Assembly: GCF_901827175.1 (NCBI RefSeq)
Contig: NZ_LR594662.1
Location: 4,092,001-4,156,000 of the forward strand
Source of the DNA: Variovorax sp. RA8
Lineage (GTDB): Bacteria > Pseudomonadota > Gammaproteobacteria > Burkholderiales > Burkholderiaceae_C
Length of the DNA stretch: 64,000 bases
Direction of reading: 5' to 3'
Position numbers and translations under genes: made by a program. The notes below the pieces were generated by a model that was not told where the DNA came from, did not search any database, and was given only the letters and a program-made list of their open reading frames with translations. Shown here one piece after another: positions 10,333 to 19,817 of the stretch (its first letter is position 1; every line of letters begins with the position of its first letter).

Positions 10333-11598
10333 ATGCACTTAAACGAACTCAAGGCACTCCACGTGTCTGAAGTCTTCAAGCAGGCTGAAGCCCTGGAGAT
10401 CGAGAACACCGGCCGCATGCGCAAGCAGGAGCTGATGTTCGCGATCATCAAGAAGCGGGCCAAGGCCGGCGAGCAGGTCTTCGCCGACGGCGTGCTCGAG
10501 ATCCTGCCGGACGGCTTCGGCTTCCTGCGCAGCCCGGACACCAGCTTCACCGCCAGCACCGACGACATCTACATCAGTCCCAGCCAGGTGCGGCGCTTCA
10601 ACCTCCACACCGGCGACCTGATCGAGGGCGAGGTGCGCATCCCCAAGGACGGCGAGCGCTACTTTGCGCTGACCAAGCTGGACAAGGTCAACGGCGGCGC
10701 GCCCGAGGCGAACAAGCACAAGGTGATGTTCGAGAATCTCACGCCGCTGTTTCCCAAGGAGCTGATGCGCCTGGAGCGCGACAACTTCAAGGGCGAGGAA
10801 AACATCACCGGCCGCATCATCGACATCATCGCGCCCATCGGCAAAGGCCAGCGCGCGCTGCTGGTGGCGCCGCCCAAGAGCGGCAAGACGGTGATGATGC
10901 AGCACATGGCGCACGCGATCAGCGCCAACTATCCCGAGGTCCACATGATGGTGCTGCTCGTCGACGAGCGGCCCGAGGAAGTGACGGAGATGCAGCGCAC
11001 GGTCAAGGGCGAGGTCATCGCCTCGACCTTCGACGAGCCTGCCGCACGCCACGTGCACGTGGCCGAGATGGTGATCGAGCGCGCCAAGCGCCTGGTCGAG
11101 CTCAAGAAGGACGTTGTGATCCTGCTGGACTCGATCACCCGCCTCGCCCGCGCGTACAACAACGTCGTGCCCTCCTCGGGCAAGGTGCTGACGGGCGGCG
11201 TCGACTCCAACGCGCTGCAGCGCCCCAAGCGCTTTCTTGGCGCGGCGCGCAACGTGGAGGAAGGCGGCTCGCTGACCATCATCGGCACTGCGCTGATCGA
11301 CACCGGCAGCCGGATGGACGAAGTGATCTTCGAGGAGTTCAAGGGCACCGGCAACTCCGAGATCCACCTGGACCGCCGCCTCTACGAGAAGCGCGTGTTC
11401 CCCTCGATCCAGCTCAACCGCAGCGGCACCCGCCGCGAGGAATTGCTGCTGCCCCCCGAAATCCTGCAGAAGACCCGCATCCTGCGCCAGCTCATGTACA
11501 ACATGGACGAGATCGAGGCGATGGAGCTCATGCTGAAGAACATGAGAGCCACGAAGACCAATGTCGAGTTCTTCGACATGATGCGCAGGGGCGGTTAA
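10333..11598 (+). CDS. rho: Transcription termination factor Rho
   Basis: A hexameric RNA helicase that ends transcription at Rho-dependent sites. The 421-aa length is standard. The N-terminus [13 protein letters not shown] is typical; the cold-shock-like RNA-binding domain includes [10 protein letters not shown] near residue 60. Walker A is [11 protein letters not shown] near 178-188 and the [11 protein letters not shown] segment near 215 is conserved. The R-loop/Q-loop region lies around [21 protein letters not shown] at about 10320 precedes the ATG. The gene ends 16 bp from the convergent oxidoreductase. The relatively long 5' leader would allow the known autoregulation of rho, but I see no specific element. 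Confidence 0.98.
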   Translation: MHLNELKALHVSEVFKQAEALEIENTGRMRKQELMFAIIKKRAKAGEQVFADGVLEILPDGFGFLRSPDTSFTASTDDIYISPSQVRRFNLHTGDLIEGEVRIPKDGERYFALTKLDKVNGGAPEANKHKVMFENLTPLFPKELMRLERDNFKGEENITGRIIDIIAPIGKGQRALLVAPPKSGKTVMMQHMAHAISANYPEVHMMVLLVDERPEEVTEMQRTVKGEVIASTFDEPAARHVHVAEMVIERAKRLVELKKDVVILLDSITRLARAYNNVVPSSGKVLTGGVDSNALQRPKRFLGAARNVEEGGSLTIIGTALIDTGSRMDEVIFEEFKGTGNSEIHLDRRLYEKRVFPSIQLNRSGTRREELLLPPEILQKTRILRQLMYNMDEIEAMELMLKNMRATKTNVEFFDMMRRGG

Positions 11599-11614
11599 GG
11601 CTCCCCAAAAGGGA

Positions 11615-12676
11615 TCAGCGGCCCGGAAGTGCGCGGCCTTCGGCAGCGCTTTGGCGGCCGAGGTCCAGGAGTTCCATGAGTTCGACGGCCTGCTCCGGCG
11701 GAACGGGGTTCCTGCCCTTGCCGAGGATCGCATCGCGCACCGCAGCGTAGTAGGCCATGTAGTTGCCCGCGAGCGTCGGCACATTCCTCCGCCGGGATTG
11801 GCCGTCGTCGGATGGCAAGGTCAGTTCGCCATCCATGTCGTCGGCGCCCCACCCTTCGCCACCCGGCTTTCCACCGGCCCGCAGGGCGTCCTCCTGCGGA
11901 TCGACGCCGCGCTTGACGTAGCTGCCGCGCGTGCCGTGCACGAGGTAGCGCGCAGCGGCATGGGCCGCCAGCGTGGTCGCGTGCAACACCACCCGCAGCG
12001 GCGCATGCGTGCCGCTCTCGTAGCGCAGCACGGCGTGAAAGTAGTCCTCGACGAGCGCCCCGTCCCGCAGGCAGGCGGTGTCGAGCTGCAGCGTATCCGG
12101 CCGCCCGTAGAGCTGCACCGTCTGGTCGAGCAGATGCGAGCCGAGGTCCACCCAGAGGCCGGCCCCCGGCACCGGCTGCTCGCGCCAGCGCTCGCGCACC
12201 TGGGGGCGGAACCGGTCGAAGTGCGATTCGAAATAGACCGGCCGGCCCAGTTCTCCACTGGAGAGCAGCGCCTTCAGCGTCAGGAAGTCCGAATCGAAGC
12301 GGCGGTTCTGGTAGACCGACAGCAGCCGGCCCTGCCGCTGCGCCAGCGCCATGAGTTCCCGCGCCTCGGCCGCATCGAGGGTGAAAGGCTTGTCGACCAC
12401 CACATGCTTGCCCGCGACCAGCGCGGCCTTGGCCACGGGATGGTGCTGCGCATTGGGCGTCGCCACCACGACCAGGTCGATGTCGGAACGCCCCAGCAGC
12501 GCCGCCACGTCGGGCACCACGTCGACGTCGGGCCATTCCTCATGGACCTTGTGCGGCCGCGAACTGGCCACTGCCGCCAGTCGAAGCCCCGGCACGGCCG
12601 AGAGCACGGGTGCATGGAACGTCTGGCCGGCGAATCCGAAGCCGACCAGACCGGCACGCAAGGGACGTGAATTCAT
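11615..12676 (-). CDS. Gfo/Idh/MocA-family oxidoreductase
   Basis: An NAD(P)-dependent sugar or polyol dehydrogenase of 353 aa. The Rossmann glycine motif is GLVGFGFAGQTFH at residues 9-21; the family motif VVDKPFTL near 96 holds the EKP-like lysine (here DKP). VDLGSHLLDQ near 180 carries the conserved catalytic-region histidine. This arrangement resembles YdgJ/YvaA-type members, but substrate cannot be told from sequence. It is a single gene on the minus strand, convergent with rho and divergent from L31. Confidence 0.88.
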   Translation of the reverse strand: MNSRPLRAGLVGFGFAGQTFHAPVLSAVPGLRLAAVASSRPHKVHEEWPDVDVVPDVAALLGRSDIDLVVVATPNAQHHPVAKAALVAGKHVVVDKPFTLDAAEARELMALAQRQGRLLSVYQNRRFDSDFLTLKALLSSGELGRPVYFESHFDRFRPQVRERWREQPVPGAGLWVDLGSHLLDQTVQLYGRPDTLQLDTACLRDGALVEDYFHAVLRYESGTHAPLRVVLHATTLAAHAAARYLVHGTRGSYVKRGVDPQEDALRAGGKPGGEGWGADDMDGELTLPSDDGQSRRRNVPTLAGNYMAYYAAVRDAILGKGRNPVPPEQAVELMELLDLGRQSAAEGRALPGR

Positions 12677-12822
12677 GGCTGGAAATGGCGCTGGCGCCCA
12701 AAAGGACCAGTATGCGATAATCGAGGGCTCCGCGAAAAGTGCAGCCCGGCGCCGTGCCGGCGGAACGCATCTTCAGAAGGCGTTCGAACTTGTGGCTCTC
12801 GCATCGACCAAAGGAAAAAATC

Positions 12823-13092
12823 ATGGCTAAAGAAGGCATCCACCCGAACTATCGCGAGGTCCTGTTCGTCGACCTGTCGAACGGCTTCAAGTTCGTCACC
12901 CGTTCCTGCGTGAACACCAAGGAAATGGGCAAGACCGACGACGGCCGCGAGCTGCCGCTCTTCAAGCTCGACACCTCGAGCGAGTCGCACCCCTTCTACA
13001 CCGGCACGCAGAAGTCGGTGGACAACATGGGCGGTCGTGTCGAGAAGTTCCGCAACCGTTTCGGCAAGACCGGCGCTGCTGCCTCCAAGTAA
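12823..13092 (+). CDS. rpmE2: 50S ribosomal protein L31 type B (zinc-free form)
   Basis: A ribosomal protein of 89 aa. The start [17 protein letters not shown] and the segment [10 protein letters not shown] identify type B L31. It has a single cysteine (TRSCVNT) and lacks the zinc-binding CxxC of type A L31. AAGGAAAA at 12811-12818 sets the start at ATG 12823; longer frames upstream are noise. A strong terminator follows at 13113. In many bacteria the zinc-free form is Zur-regulated; I did not find a Zur box here, and no second L31 is in this window. Confidence 0.96.
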   Translation: MAKEGIHPNYREVLFVDLSNGFKFVTRSCVNTKEMGKTDDGRELPLFKLDTSSESHPFYTGTQKSVDNMGGRVEKFRNRFGKTGAAASK

Positions 13093-13112
13093 GGCAGGCG
13101 CTTCCGAGTCGA

Positions 13113-13148
13113 GGGCAGCCCGGTTTACCGCGCTGCCCTTTTTCTTTT
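13113..13148 (+). terminator. Intrinsic terminator after L31
   Basis: GGGCAGC (13113-13119) pairs with GCTGCCC (13132-13138), followed by TTTTTTCTTTT. It overlaps the first candidate start (TTG 13147) of the next gene, which is one reason to prefer a later start there. Confidence 0.85.
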
Positions 13149-13176
13149 GTTCCTCCTCTACCCAGACGCCTCCCCG

Positions 13177-14907
13177 TTGAACCAGCCGACGCCAGCGATC
13201 GTTGCCCAGAGCGCCGTGCGCCACCTGCCGCGCATGGCCCTGATCCTGCTGTGCGCGGCCTACCTGATGCCCGGCCTGGTGGGGCGTGGCCCCTGGAAGA
13301 GCGCGGACATCGTCTCCTTCGGCTACATGGCCGAGCTGGCGCGCAGCACCGAAGGCCTGGCCCGCTGGCTTGATCCAATGCTGCTGGGCCTCAGGCCCGA
13401 GACGCCGGCGTTGATCCCATACTGGATCGGCGCCTGGGCGATCAAGATCGCCCCCGCCTGGGTGCACCCCGACCTCGCGGTCCGCATCGCTTTCGCGCTA
13501 CTGCTCTGGGGCACCTTCACGGCCACCTGGTACGCGGTGTACTACCTCGCGCGCACCACGCAGGCACAGCCGGTCGCCTTCGCCTTCGGCGGCGAGGCGC
13601 GTCCCACCGACTACGCCCGCGCCATCGCCGACGGCGCGCTGCTGGCACTGATCGCCTGCCTGGGCCTGGCCCAGCTGGGGCATGAGACCACCCCGGCTCT
13701 GGCCCAGCTCTTCTTCACCTCGCAGCTGTTCTACGGCGTCGTAGCCCTTCCCTACCGGCGCGTCGGCCCGATCGTCGCCCTGGTGGTCGGCGCGGCCGGC
13801 ATGACGCTGAGCGGGGGCCCCACGGTCGGGCTGGCGCTGGGCATTGGCTGCGTGATCTTCCTCGCCCTCGACCGCCGGCGCGGGGCCAGGGAGGAAGCAT
13901 CCGACGACGAGCCCACCTATTCAGCCGGCGCCATCGGCACGATCTTCGGCGCAACGCTGCTGGCCGGGCTGCTGGCCGCCTGGCTCGGCCTGCTGCAGTG
14001 GAAGATCGAGCTGCCCGGCAGCCAGCCCGGCACCCGCCTCTGGAGCGAGCTGCGCAGCCAGGCCAAGCTTCTACTGTGGTTCACCTGGCCGGCCTGGCCG
14101 CTCGCGGTGTGGACCCTCTGGCGCTGGCGCCGGCAGCTGACGGCACGCCACGTCGCGCTACCCCTGTGGTTCGCCCTGGTGCCACTGGCTGCCACCTGGA
14201 CCACCAGTTTTTCCGAGCGCTCGCTGCTGCTCGCCCTGCCGGCCTTCGCGACCCTGGCGGCCTTCGCCCTGCCGACCTTCAGGCGCAGCGTCGCCGCGCT
14301 GATCGACTGGTTCACGCTGCTTTTCTTCAGCGTCTGGGCCATCGTCTTCTGGGTGATCTGGGTCGCGATGCAGACCGGCTTCCCGGCGAAGACGGCTGCC
14401 AACGTGGCAAAGCTGGCACCCGGCTTCGTCCCGCACTTCTCCGCCACCGCATTTGTGTTCGCCATTGCTGCCACGCTCGCATGGGCCTGGCTGGTGCGCT
14501 GGCGCACCGGCCGCCACCGCGCCGCGCTGTGGAAGACCCTGGTGCTGCCGGCCGGCGGCGCGGCCCTGTGCTGGATGCTGGTGATGACGCTGTGGTTGCC
14601 GGTGCTGGACTACGCCCGCAGCTACGCACCGCAGGTGCGCGCCATCACCGAGCGGGTTGGCCAGCCGAGCTGCATGTCCGAGCTGGCGCTGGGCCGGCCC
14701 CATATCGCAGCCCTGCGCCACCACGGTCAGTTCAACCTGCAGCCGCTGCTGGGCGGCCCGAGCTGCCCCTGGCTGATCGTGAGCCCGGATGCGATCGGGC
14801 GCCTGCACACGCTGGTCAACCTCGAGAGCTGGCGTCTCATCGGCACCCTGCGCCGGCCCACCAGTCCCAGCGACGACCTGCTGCTCTACCAAAGAACCGC
14901 GCCTTGA
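13177..14907 (+). CDS. Polytopic membrane protein resembling ArnT/GT39 glycosyltransferases
   Basis: An inner-membrane protein of about 576 aa with roughly ten or more hydrophobic segments. The N-terminal loop GRGPWKSADIVSFGYMAE, with acidic and aromatic residues after the first membrane helix, resembles the catalytic first loop of dolichyl-phosphate-mannose/ArnT-type glycosyltransferases (GT39/GT83). A soluble C-terminal part (residues ~490-576) follows the last helix. The family assignment is by overall look only. Start is uncertain: TTG 13147 lies in the L31 terminator, TTG 13177 gives LNQPTPAIVAQ, and ATG 13234 is the first ATG. The stop overlaps the start of the next gene by 4 bp (TTGA). 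Confidence 0.65.
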   Translation: MNQPTPAIVAQSAVRHLPRMALILLCAAYLMPGLVGRGPWKSADIVSFGYMAELARSTEGLARWLDPMLLGLRPETPALIPYWIGAWAIKIAPAWVHPDLAVRIAFALLLWGTFTATWYAVYYLARTTQAQPVAFAFGGEARPTDYARAIADGALLALIACLGLAQLGHETTPALAQLFFTSQLFYGVVALPYRRVGPIVALVVGAAGMTLSGGPTVGLALGIGCVIFLALDRRRGAREEASDDEPTYSAGAIGTIFGATLLAGLLAAWLGLLQWKIELPGSQPGTRLWSELRSQAKLLLWFTWPAWPLAVWTLWRWRRQLTARHVALPLWFALVPLAATWTTSFSERSLLLALPAFATLAAFALPTFRRSVAALIDWFTLLFFSVWAIVFWVIWVAMQTGFPAKTAANVAKLAPGFVPHFSATAFVFAIAATLAWAWLVRWRTGRHRAALWKTLVLPAGGAALCWMLVMTLWLPVLDYARSYAPQVRAITERVGQPSCMSELALGRPHIAALRHHGQFNLQPLLGGPSCPWLIVSPDAIGRLHTLVNLESWRLIGTLRRPTSPSDDLLLYQRTAP

Positions 14908-16244
14908 TCAGCGAACGGCGAGTCATTGCGCGCCACGCTGCGACGGTTCTGGCCGGCCAATTGGCCGTGATGGCCTTCGGCGTGACCGACACCATCGTCG
15001 CCGGCCGCTATGCCGAGGGCGCGCTGGCAGCGCTGTCAGTGGGCTCGGCCATCTTCGTCAGCGTCTACGTCTCGCTGCTGGGAGTGCTGCAGGCGCTGCT
15101 GCCGGTCTGGGCCGAACTGCACGGCGCGCAGCGCGCGGCGGAAGTCGGCCGCTCCGTGCGCCAGGCGCTCTACCTGTGCGCCTTCGCGATCGCCCTGGGC
15201 ATGGCGATCCTGCTCTTCCCCACACCGCTGCTGCGCTGGGCCCAGGTGCCGCAGGCCATGCGCGCCGACGTGGAAGCCTATCTGCAGGTGTTGGCCTTCG
15301 CGCTGGCCCCGGCGCTGCTGTTCCGGGTGTTCAGCACGCTCAACCAGAGCCTCGGCCAGCCGCAGCTCGTGACCTGGTTGCAGCTGGCCTCGCTGGCGCC
15401 GAAGCTGGCCCTGTCGATCTGGTTCACCTTCGGCGGCGCCGGCCTGCCCGCCATGGGCCTGGTGGGCTGCGCTTGGGCCACGCTGGCGGTCAACTGGACG
15501 ATGCTCGCCTGCGCGGCCTGGCTGCTGCGCAGCCAGCCCGTCTACCGCGACTACCGCATCTGGCACCGCATCGAGCCGCCCGACTGGCGCCATCTCGGCC
15601 AGTTCGCCCGGCTCGGCATCCCCGCCGGCCTCGCCGTGCTGGTGGAGGTCACCTCTTTCACGCTGATGGCGTTGTTCATCGCACGCCTGGGCACCGCCGC
15701 CTCGGCGGCCCACCAGATCGCATCGAACCTCACGGCCGTCGCGTACATGGTGCCCCTGTCGATCGCCATCGCGACCAGCGCGCGCGTGAGCTTCTGGCTC
15801 GGGGCCGGCGACGCCGCATTGGCGCGGCGCGCCTGTGTCCGCGGCTTCCAGCTGGCCGTTCTGGGCGCCCTCCTGTTTGCCGCCGCCATGGCGCTGCTGC
15901 GCTGGCGCCTGGCCGCCGTCTACTCCGCCAATCCCGCGGTGGTGGCGGTGGGCGCCACGCTGCTGCTGGCGACCGCCGCCTACCACCTGGCAGACGCCGT
16001 GCAGACGCTGTGCGTCTTCGTGCTGCGCTGCTACCGTGTCACGGTGATGCCGCTGGTGCTGTACTGCACGCTGCTCTGGGGCGTCGGGCTGGGCGGCAGC
16101 TACGTGCTGGCCTATCGCGGCATCGGCCCCTGGCCGGCGATGCAGTCGCCGCTGGCCTTCTGGCTCATGAGCGCACTGGCGCTGGCGCTGGCGGCGGCGC
16201 TGCTGCTGGAGCTGCTGTGGTCGACGCTCAGGCGACAGCGCTGA
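14904..16244 (+). CDS. MATE-family efflux transporter
   Basis: A cation-coupled multidrug or metabolite exporter of the MATE family, 446 aa, with about twelve hydrophobic segments. The family landmarks are FGVTDTIVAGRYAEGALAAL near residues 25-45 (first helix and loop) and its second-half counterpart LMALFIARLGTAASAAHQI near 255. The start is TTG at 14904, overlapping the stop of the membrane glycosyltransferase-like gene as TTGA, so the two are probably translationally coupled. The coupling suggests the exporter may move a product tied to the upstream enzyme; that is inference. Its 3' end overlaps phoR on the other strand by 17 bp. Confidence 0.9.
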   Translation: MISERRVIARHAATVLAGQLAVMAFGVTDTIVAGRYAEGALAALSVGSAIFVSVYVSLLGVLQALLPVWAELHGAQRAAEVGRSVRQALYLCAFAIALGMAILLFPTPLLRWAQVPQAMRADVEAYLQVLAFALAPALLFRVFSTLNQSLGQPQLVTWLQLASLAPKLALSIWFTFGGAGLPAMGLVGCAWATLAVNWTMLACAAWLLRSQPVYRDYRIWHRIEPPDWRHLGQFARLGIPAGLAVLVEVTSFTLMALFIARLGTAASAAHQIASNLTAVAYMVPLSIAIATSARVSFWLGAGDAALARRACVRGFQLAVLGALLFAAAMALLRWRLAAVYSANPAVVAVGATLLLATAAYHLADAVQTLCVFVLRCYRVTVMPLVLYCTLLWGVGLGGSYVLAYRGIGPWPAMQSPLAFWLMSALALALAAALLLELLWSTLRRQR

Positions 16245-17568
16245 CGGCAGCAGCCTGTCGCAGGCGCGTGACGGGGAACAGCAGCGCAAAGCGCGAGCCC
16301 TTGCCCACCACGCTCTCGATGCGCAGTTCGGCGCCGTGGCGCTGCGCGACGTGCTTCACGATCGCCAGGCCCAGGCCGGTACCGCCGGTCTCCCGCGAGC
16401 GGCTGCGATCGATGCGGTAGAAGCGCTCGGTGAGGCGCGGGATGTGCTCGGCCGCGATGCCCGGGCCGCTGTCGCGCACCGCGTACTCGCCACGGCCATC
16501 TGGCAGGAGCCGCCAGCTCACCGCCACCTCGCCGCCGCCGGGTGTGTAGCGGATGGCATTGCTCAGCAGGTTGGACATGGCGCTCTGCAGCTCCGTGGCC
16601 GCGCCGGCGATCTCGGAGTCGGCTTCCAGCACGAAGCTCAGCTTGTGCCCCTGCGAGCTCAGCCGGTTCGAGAGGCCGCGGCCCTCGTCCTCGCACTGCG
16701 CCATCAGCGCCCGCACGCGGGTCCAGCGGTTGGAAGGCGGCGCCGCACCGCCTTCCAGGCGCGACAGCGTCAACAGGTCATTGACCAGCGTCTCCATGCG
16801 GTGCGACTGCTGGCCCATGAGCGCCAGGTAGCGCGACCGCTCCTCCGCGTCCAGCGGCAGGTTCTGCAGGGTCTCGACGAAGCCGGCGAGTACCGTGAGC
16901 GGGGTGCGGATCTCGTGCGAAACATTGGCGACGAAGTCGCGCCGCATCGCCTCGGCCTGCTCCAGGGAGGTGATGTCGCGCGTCAGCAGCATGCGGCGGT
17001 TGCCGGCGTACGGGTGCACCTGCACCGACAGCCGCACCGGATGACCACGATGGGCGTGGAGCTGCGAGGGTGCGTCGATTACCACGTCGCGGCTGTAGTT
17101 CCAGGAAGCCAGGTAGGCGACAAAGGCAGGGTCGCGCACCAGGTTCGAGAGATGCTGCAGCAGGTCGCGCTCTGCATCGATGCCGAACTGGCCGGCCGCC
17201 GTCTGGTTGCACCACTCGATGCGGCCCTGCTCGTCGAGCAGCACCACACCGTTGGGCGAGGCCTGAATGGCGGCCAGGAACTCCTGCAACCGGTCCTCGG
17301 CCTGCCGGGTCTGCTGCTCGCGCGTGCGCAGCAGCTTGCGAATGCGCTCGGCTATCTCACCCCAGACGCCCGGACCGCGCGATGGCAGGCCGCTGGCGTC
17401 GTTGCGCAGCACGTACAGCAGCCGTTGGGCTCGCCAGGCATCCAGCCCGAGCCACAGCACCGCGCCCAGCCATGCGCCCAGCCACAGATAGCGAAGCCCA
17501 GCCAATACCGCGAGGACGGCGGCCCCGAGGAAGGACGCTGTGATGAAAGTTGCAATACGAAACGGCAT
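16228..17568 (-). CDS. phoR: Phosphate regulon sensor histidine kinase PhoR
   Basis: The membrane sensor kinase for phosphate limitation, 446 aa from ATG 17568 (a GTG at 17574 is also in frame). Two hydrophobic segments occupy residues ~4-45 with almost no periplasmic loop, as in PhoR. A PAS domain follows (IQASPNGVVLLDEQGRIEW near 100). The H box is NVSHEIRTPLTVLAG near 215, with the phosphorylated His; the ATPase has NLLSNAIRYTP near 335, DSGPGI, and GTGLGLAIVKH near 400. It is the last gene of pstSCAB-phoU-phoB-phoR. Its 3' end runs 17 bp into the convergent MATE gene. Confidence 0.96.
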   Translation of the reverse strand: MPFRIATFITASFLGAAVLAVLAGLRYLWLGAWLGAVLWLGLDAWRAQRLLYVLRNDASGLPSRGPGVWGEIAERIRKLLRTREQQTRQAEDRLQEFLAAIQASPNGVVLLDEQGRIEWCNQTAAGQFGIDAERDLLQHLSNLVRDPAFVAYLASWNYSRDVVIDAPSQLHAHRGHPVRLSVQVHPYAGNRRMLLTRDITSLEQAEAMRRDFVANVSHEIRTPLTVLAGFVETLQNLPLDAEERSRYLALMGQQSHRMETLVNDLLTLSRLEGGAAPPSNRWTRVRALMAQCEDEGRGLSNRLSSQGHKLSFVLEADSEIAGAATELQSAMSNLLSNAIRYTPGGGEVAVSWRLLPDGRGEYAVRDSGPGIAAEHIPRLTERFYRIDRSRSRETGGTGLGLAIVKHVAQRHGAELRIESVVGKGSRFALLFPVTRLRQAAAVSAVA

Positions 17569-17608
17569 GCCCACCCATTGTGCCGCCGGGTGCTCGCCGG
17601 CGAGCCAT

Positions 17609-18301
17609 TCACACCGTGACTTGGGCCGTGAGCCTGTAGCCCGCGCCGCGCACGGTCTCGACCATCGGCGCCGCCGCGCCGAGCGACTCGCGCAGGCGCT
17701 TGACGTGCACGTCGACCGTGCGCTCCTCGATGTAGACGTGATCGCCCCACACCTTGTCCAGCAGTTGGGCGCGGCTGTGCACGCGCTCGGCGTGTTGCAT
17801 CAGGTAGCCCAACAGCTTGAACTCGGTCGGCCCTACCTTCAGCGGCATGCCTTGCCAGGTCACGCGGTGCGTCGCGGTGTCGAGGGCCAGCTCGCCGATC
17901 TCGACGCGCTCGGTCGCCACCTCGGGCGCGCGGCGCCGTAGCACGGCGCGGATGCGCGCCAGCATCTCCTGCGTGGAGAAGGGCTTGGTGATGTAGTCGT
18001 CCGCCCCGGCGTCCAGCCCGGCGACCTTGTCGGGCTCGTCGCCGCGCGCTGTCAGCATGAGTATCGGCATGCTCTTCGTGCGCGGATCCTTGCGCCACTG
18101 GCGCGCCAGTTGCAGGCCACTCTGGCCCGGCAGCATCCAGTCGAGCAGAACGAGGTCCGGCAGGTAGGCGTCGATCTCGCGCTGCGCCGCCGCGCCGTCC
18201 TCCGCCCAGATCGGCTCGAAGCCGTTGTGGCGCAGGTTGACGGCAATCAGCTCGGCGATCGAGGACTCGTCTTCGACGATCAGGACGCGGGGTTTCTTCA
18301 T
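17609..18301 (-). CDS. phoB: Phosphate regulon response regulator PhoB
   Basis: An OmpR-type response regulator of 230 aa. The receiver domain has the acidic pair in VEDE near residue 10, the phosphorylated Asp in VLLDWMLPG near 54, and Lys in ITKPF near 105. The C-terminal winged helix runs from about 130, with VWGDHVYIEERTVDVHVKRL near 190 as recognition helix, typical of PhoB. It activates genes with Pho boxes; four such regions are seen nearby. It lies between phoU and phoR. The start MKKPRVLIVEDE at 18301 matches the family; upstream in-frame sequence is noise. Confidence 0.97.
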   Translation of the reverse strand: MKKPRVLIVEDESSIAELIAVNLRHNGFEPIWAEDGAAAQREIDAYLPDLVLLDWMLPGQSGLQLARQWRKDPRTKSMPILMLTARGDEPDKVAGLDAGADDYITKPFSTQEMLARIRAVLRRRAPEVATERVEIGELALDTATHRVTWQGMPLKVGPTEFKLLGYLMQHAERVHSRAQLLDKVWGDHVYIEERTVDVHVKRLRESLGAAAPMVETVRGAGYRLTAQVTV

Positions 18302-18317
18302 TGATGGAAATGAAAGC

Positions 18318-19019
18318 CTATTGAAGTGCCGACTCGATCTCTTGCATCGAAGTGTGCCGCACGTCGGCGCCCTTGACGATGTAGATGATGAACTCGGCGA
18401 TGTTCTTCGCATGATCGCCGATGCGCTCGATGGCCTTGGCCAGGAACAGCAGGTCGAGGCTGGCCGAGATGGTGCGCGGGTCCTCCATCATGTAGGTGAC
18501 CAGCTTGCGCACGAAGCCGTCGAACTCCTGGTCGATCAGGTCGTCGTCCTTGAGGATCGACAGCGCGGCGGCAGTGTCCAGGCGTGCGAAGGCGTCGAGC
18601 GCCTTGCGCAGCAGGCCCGAGGCCAGGTCGGCCGCGACACGCAACTCGGTGGAGGGCAGCGCACGCGCCGCTCCGCTCTCGATGATCGACTTGACCATGC
18701 GCGCGATCTTGTTGGCCTCGTCGCCCACGCGCTCGAGGTTGGCGGTCGTCTTCGAGATTGCGATCAGGAGGCGCAGGTCGCGCGCCGTCGGCTGGCGCCG
18801 CGCGATGATCGAGGAGAGCTCGCGGTCGATCTCGATCTCCATCGCGTTGACGCGTATCTCGGTCTCGATCACCCGATTGGCGGACTCCGTGTCGAACTGG
18901 GCCAATGCATACACGGCCTGGTTGATCTGGGACTCGACCATGCCGCCGAGTTCCATCACGCGCGACGAGACCGTGTTCAACTCGCTGTCGAACTGGCTGG
19001 AGAGGTGTTTCTCGGTCAT
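18318..19019 (-). CDS. phoU: Phosphate signalling protein PhoU
   Basis: A cytoplasmic all-helical protein of 233 aa that links the Pst transporter to PhoR and keeps the regulon off when phosphate is plentiful. The two conserved metal-binding repeats are visible: ERVGDEANKIARM near residue 95 and ERIGDHAKNIAEFI near 200 (the E-x-x-x-D-x-x-x-N/K pattern). The start MTEKHLSSQFDSELN is usual. It sits 10 bp downstream of pstB and 16 bp upstream of phoB. Confidence 0.97.
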   Translation of the reverse strand: MTEKHLSSQFDSELNTVSSRVMELGGMVESQINQAVYALAQFDTESANRVIETEIRVNAMEIEIDRELSSIIARRQPTARDLRLLIAISKTTANLERVGDEANKIARMVKSIIESGAARALPSTELRVAADLASGLLRKALDAFARLDTAAALSILKDDDLIDQEFDGFVRKLVTYMMEDPRTISASLDLLFLAKAIERIGDHAKNIAEFIIYIVKGADVRHTSMQEIESALQ

Positions 19020-19029
19020 GACGCTCCTT

Positions 19030-19812
19030 TCAGCCGAAACGGCCGGTGATGTAATCCTCGGTCTCTTTGCGCTTGGGCTTGAAGAACAGCTCTTCGGTAG
19101 CGCCGACCTCGATCAGGTCGCCCAGGTACATGTAGGCGGTGTAGTCGCTGCAGCGCGCCGCCTGCTGCATGTTGTGGGTCACGATGACCACTGTGTATTC
19201 GTTCTTCAGTTCGGCGATCAATTCCTCGATCTTGGCCGTGGAGATCGGGTCCAGCGCCGAGCAGGGCTCGTCGAGCAGCAGCACCTCGGGCTTGATCGCG
19301 ATGCCGCGGGCGATGCAAAGTCGCTGCTGCTGGCCGCCGGACAGGCCCGAGCCGCTCTGCTGCAGCTTGTCGCGCACCTCGGTCCAGAGCGCGGCCTTCT
19401 TGAGCGCCCACTCGACGCGGTCGTCCATCTCGGAGGCGCTCAGGTTCTCGAACAGCTTCACGCCGAAGGCGATGTTGTCGTAGATCGACATCGGGAATGG
19501 CGTGGGCTTCTGGAACACCATGCCGACCTTGGCGCGGATCAGCGCCACGTCCTGCTTGGAAGTCAGCAGGTCCTCGCCGTCCAGCGCGATCACGCCCTCG
19601 GCGCGCTGCTCCGGATAGAGCTCGAACATGCGGTTGAAGGTGCGCAGCAGCGTCGACTTTCCGCAGCCCGACGGGCCGATGAAGGCGGTGACCTTGTGCT
19701 CAGGGATCTCGAGATTGATGCCCTTGAGCGCGTGGAACTTGCCGTAGTAGAAGTTCAGATCCTTGACCGAGATCTTCGCGCGGGACGGCTGTGCAGCGAT
19801 TGTGGATGGCAT
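19030..19812 (-). CDS. pstB: Phosphate ABC transporter ATP-binding protein PstB
   Basis: The ATPase of the high-affinity phosphate importer, 260 aa. Walker A is [12 protein letters not shown] near residues 45-56, the signature is LSGGQQQRL near 157, Walker B is [13 protein letters not shown] near 177, and the switch His is in VTHNM near 213. The spacing and the [12 protein letters not shown] start of the domain are PstB-specific. I chose ATG 19812 (MPSTIAAQ); the open frame continues upstream inside pstA but as an Arg/Gly-rich shadow. Confidence 0.98.
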   Translation of the reverse strand: MPSTIAAQPSRAKISVKDLNFYYGKFHALKGINLEIPEHKVTAFIGPSGCGKSTLLRTFNRMFELYPEQRAEGVIALDGEDLLTSKQDVALIRAKVGMVFQKPTPFPMSIYDNIAFGVKLFENLSASEMDDRVEWALKKAALWTEVRDKLQQSGSGLSGGQQQRLCIARGIAIKPEVLLLDEPCSALDPISTAKIEELIAELKNEYTVVIVTHNMQQAARCSDYTAYMYLGDLIEVGATEELFFKPKRKETEDYITGRFG

Positions 19813-19817
19813 GGTGT

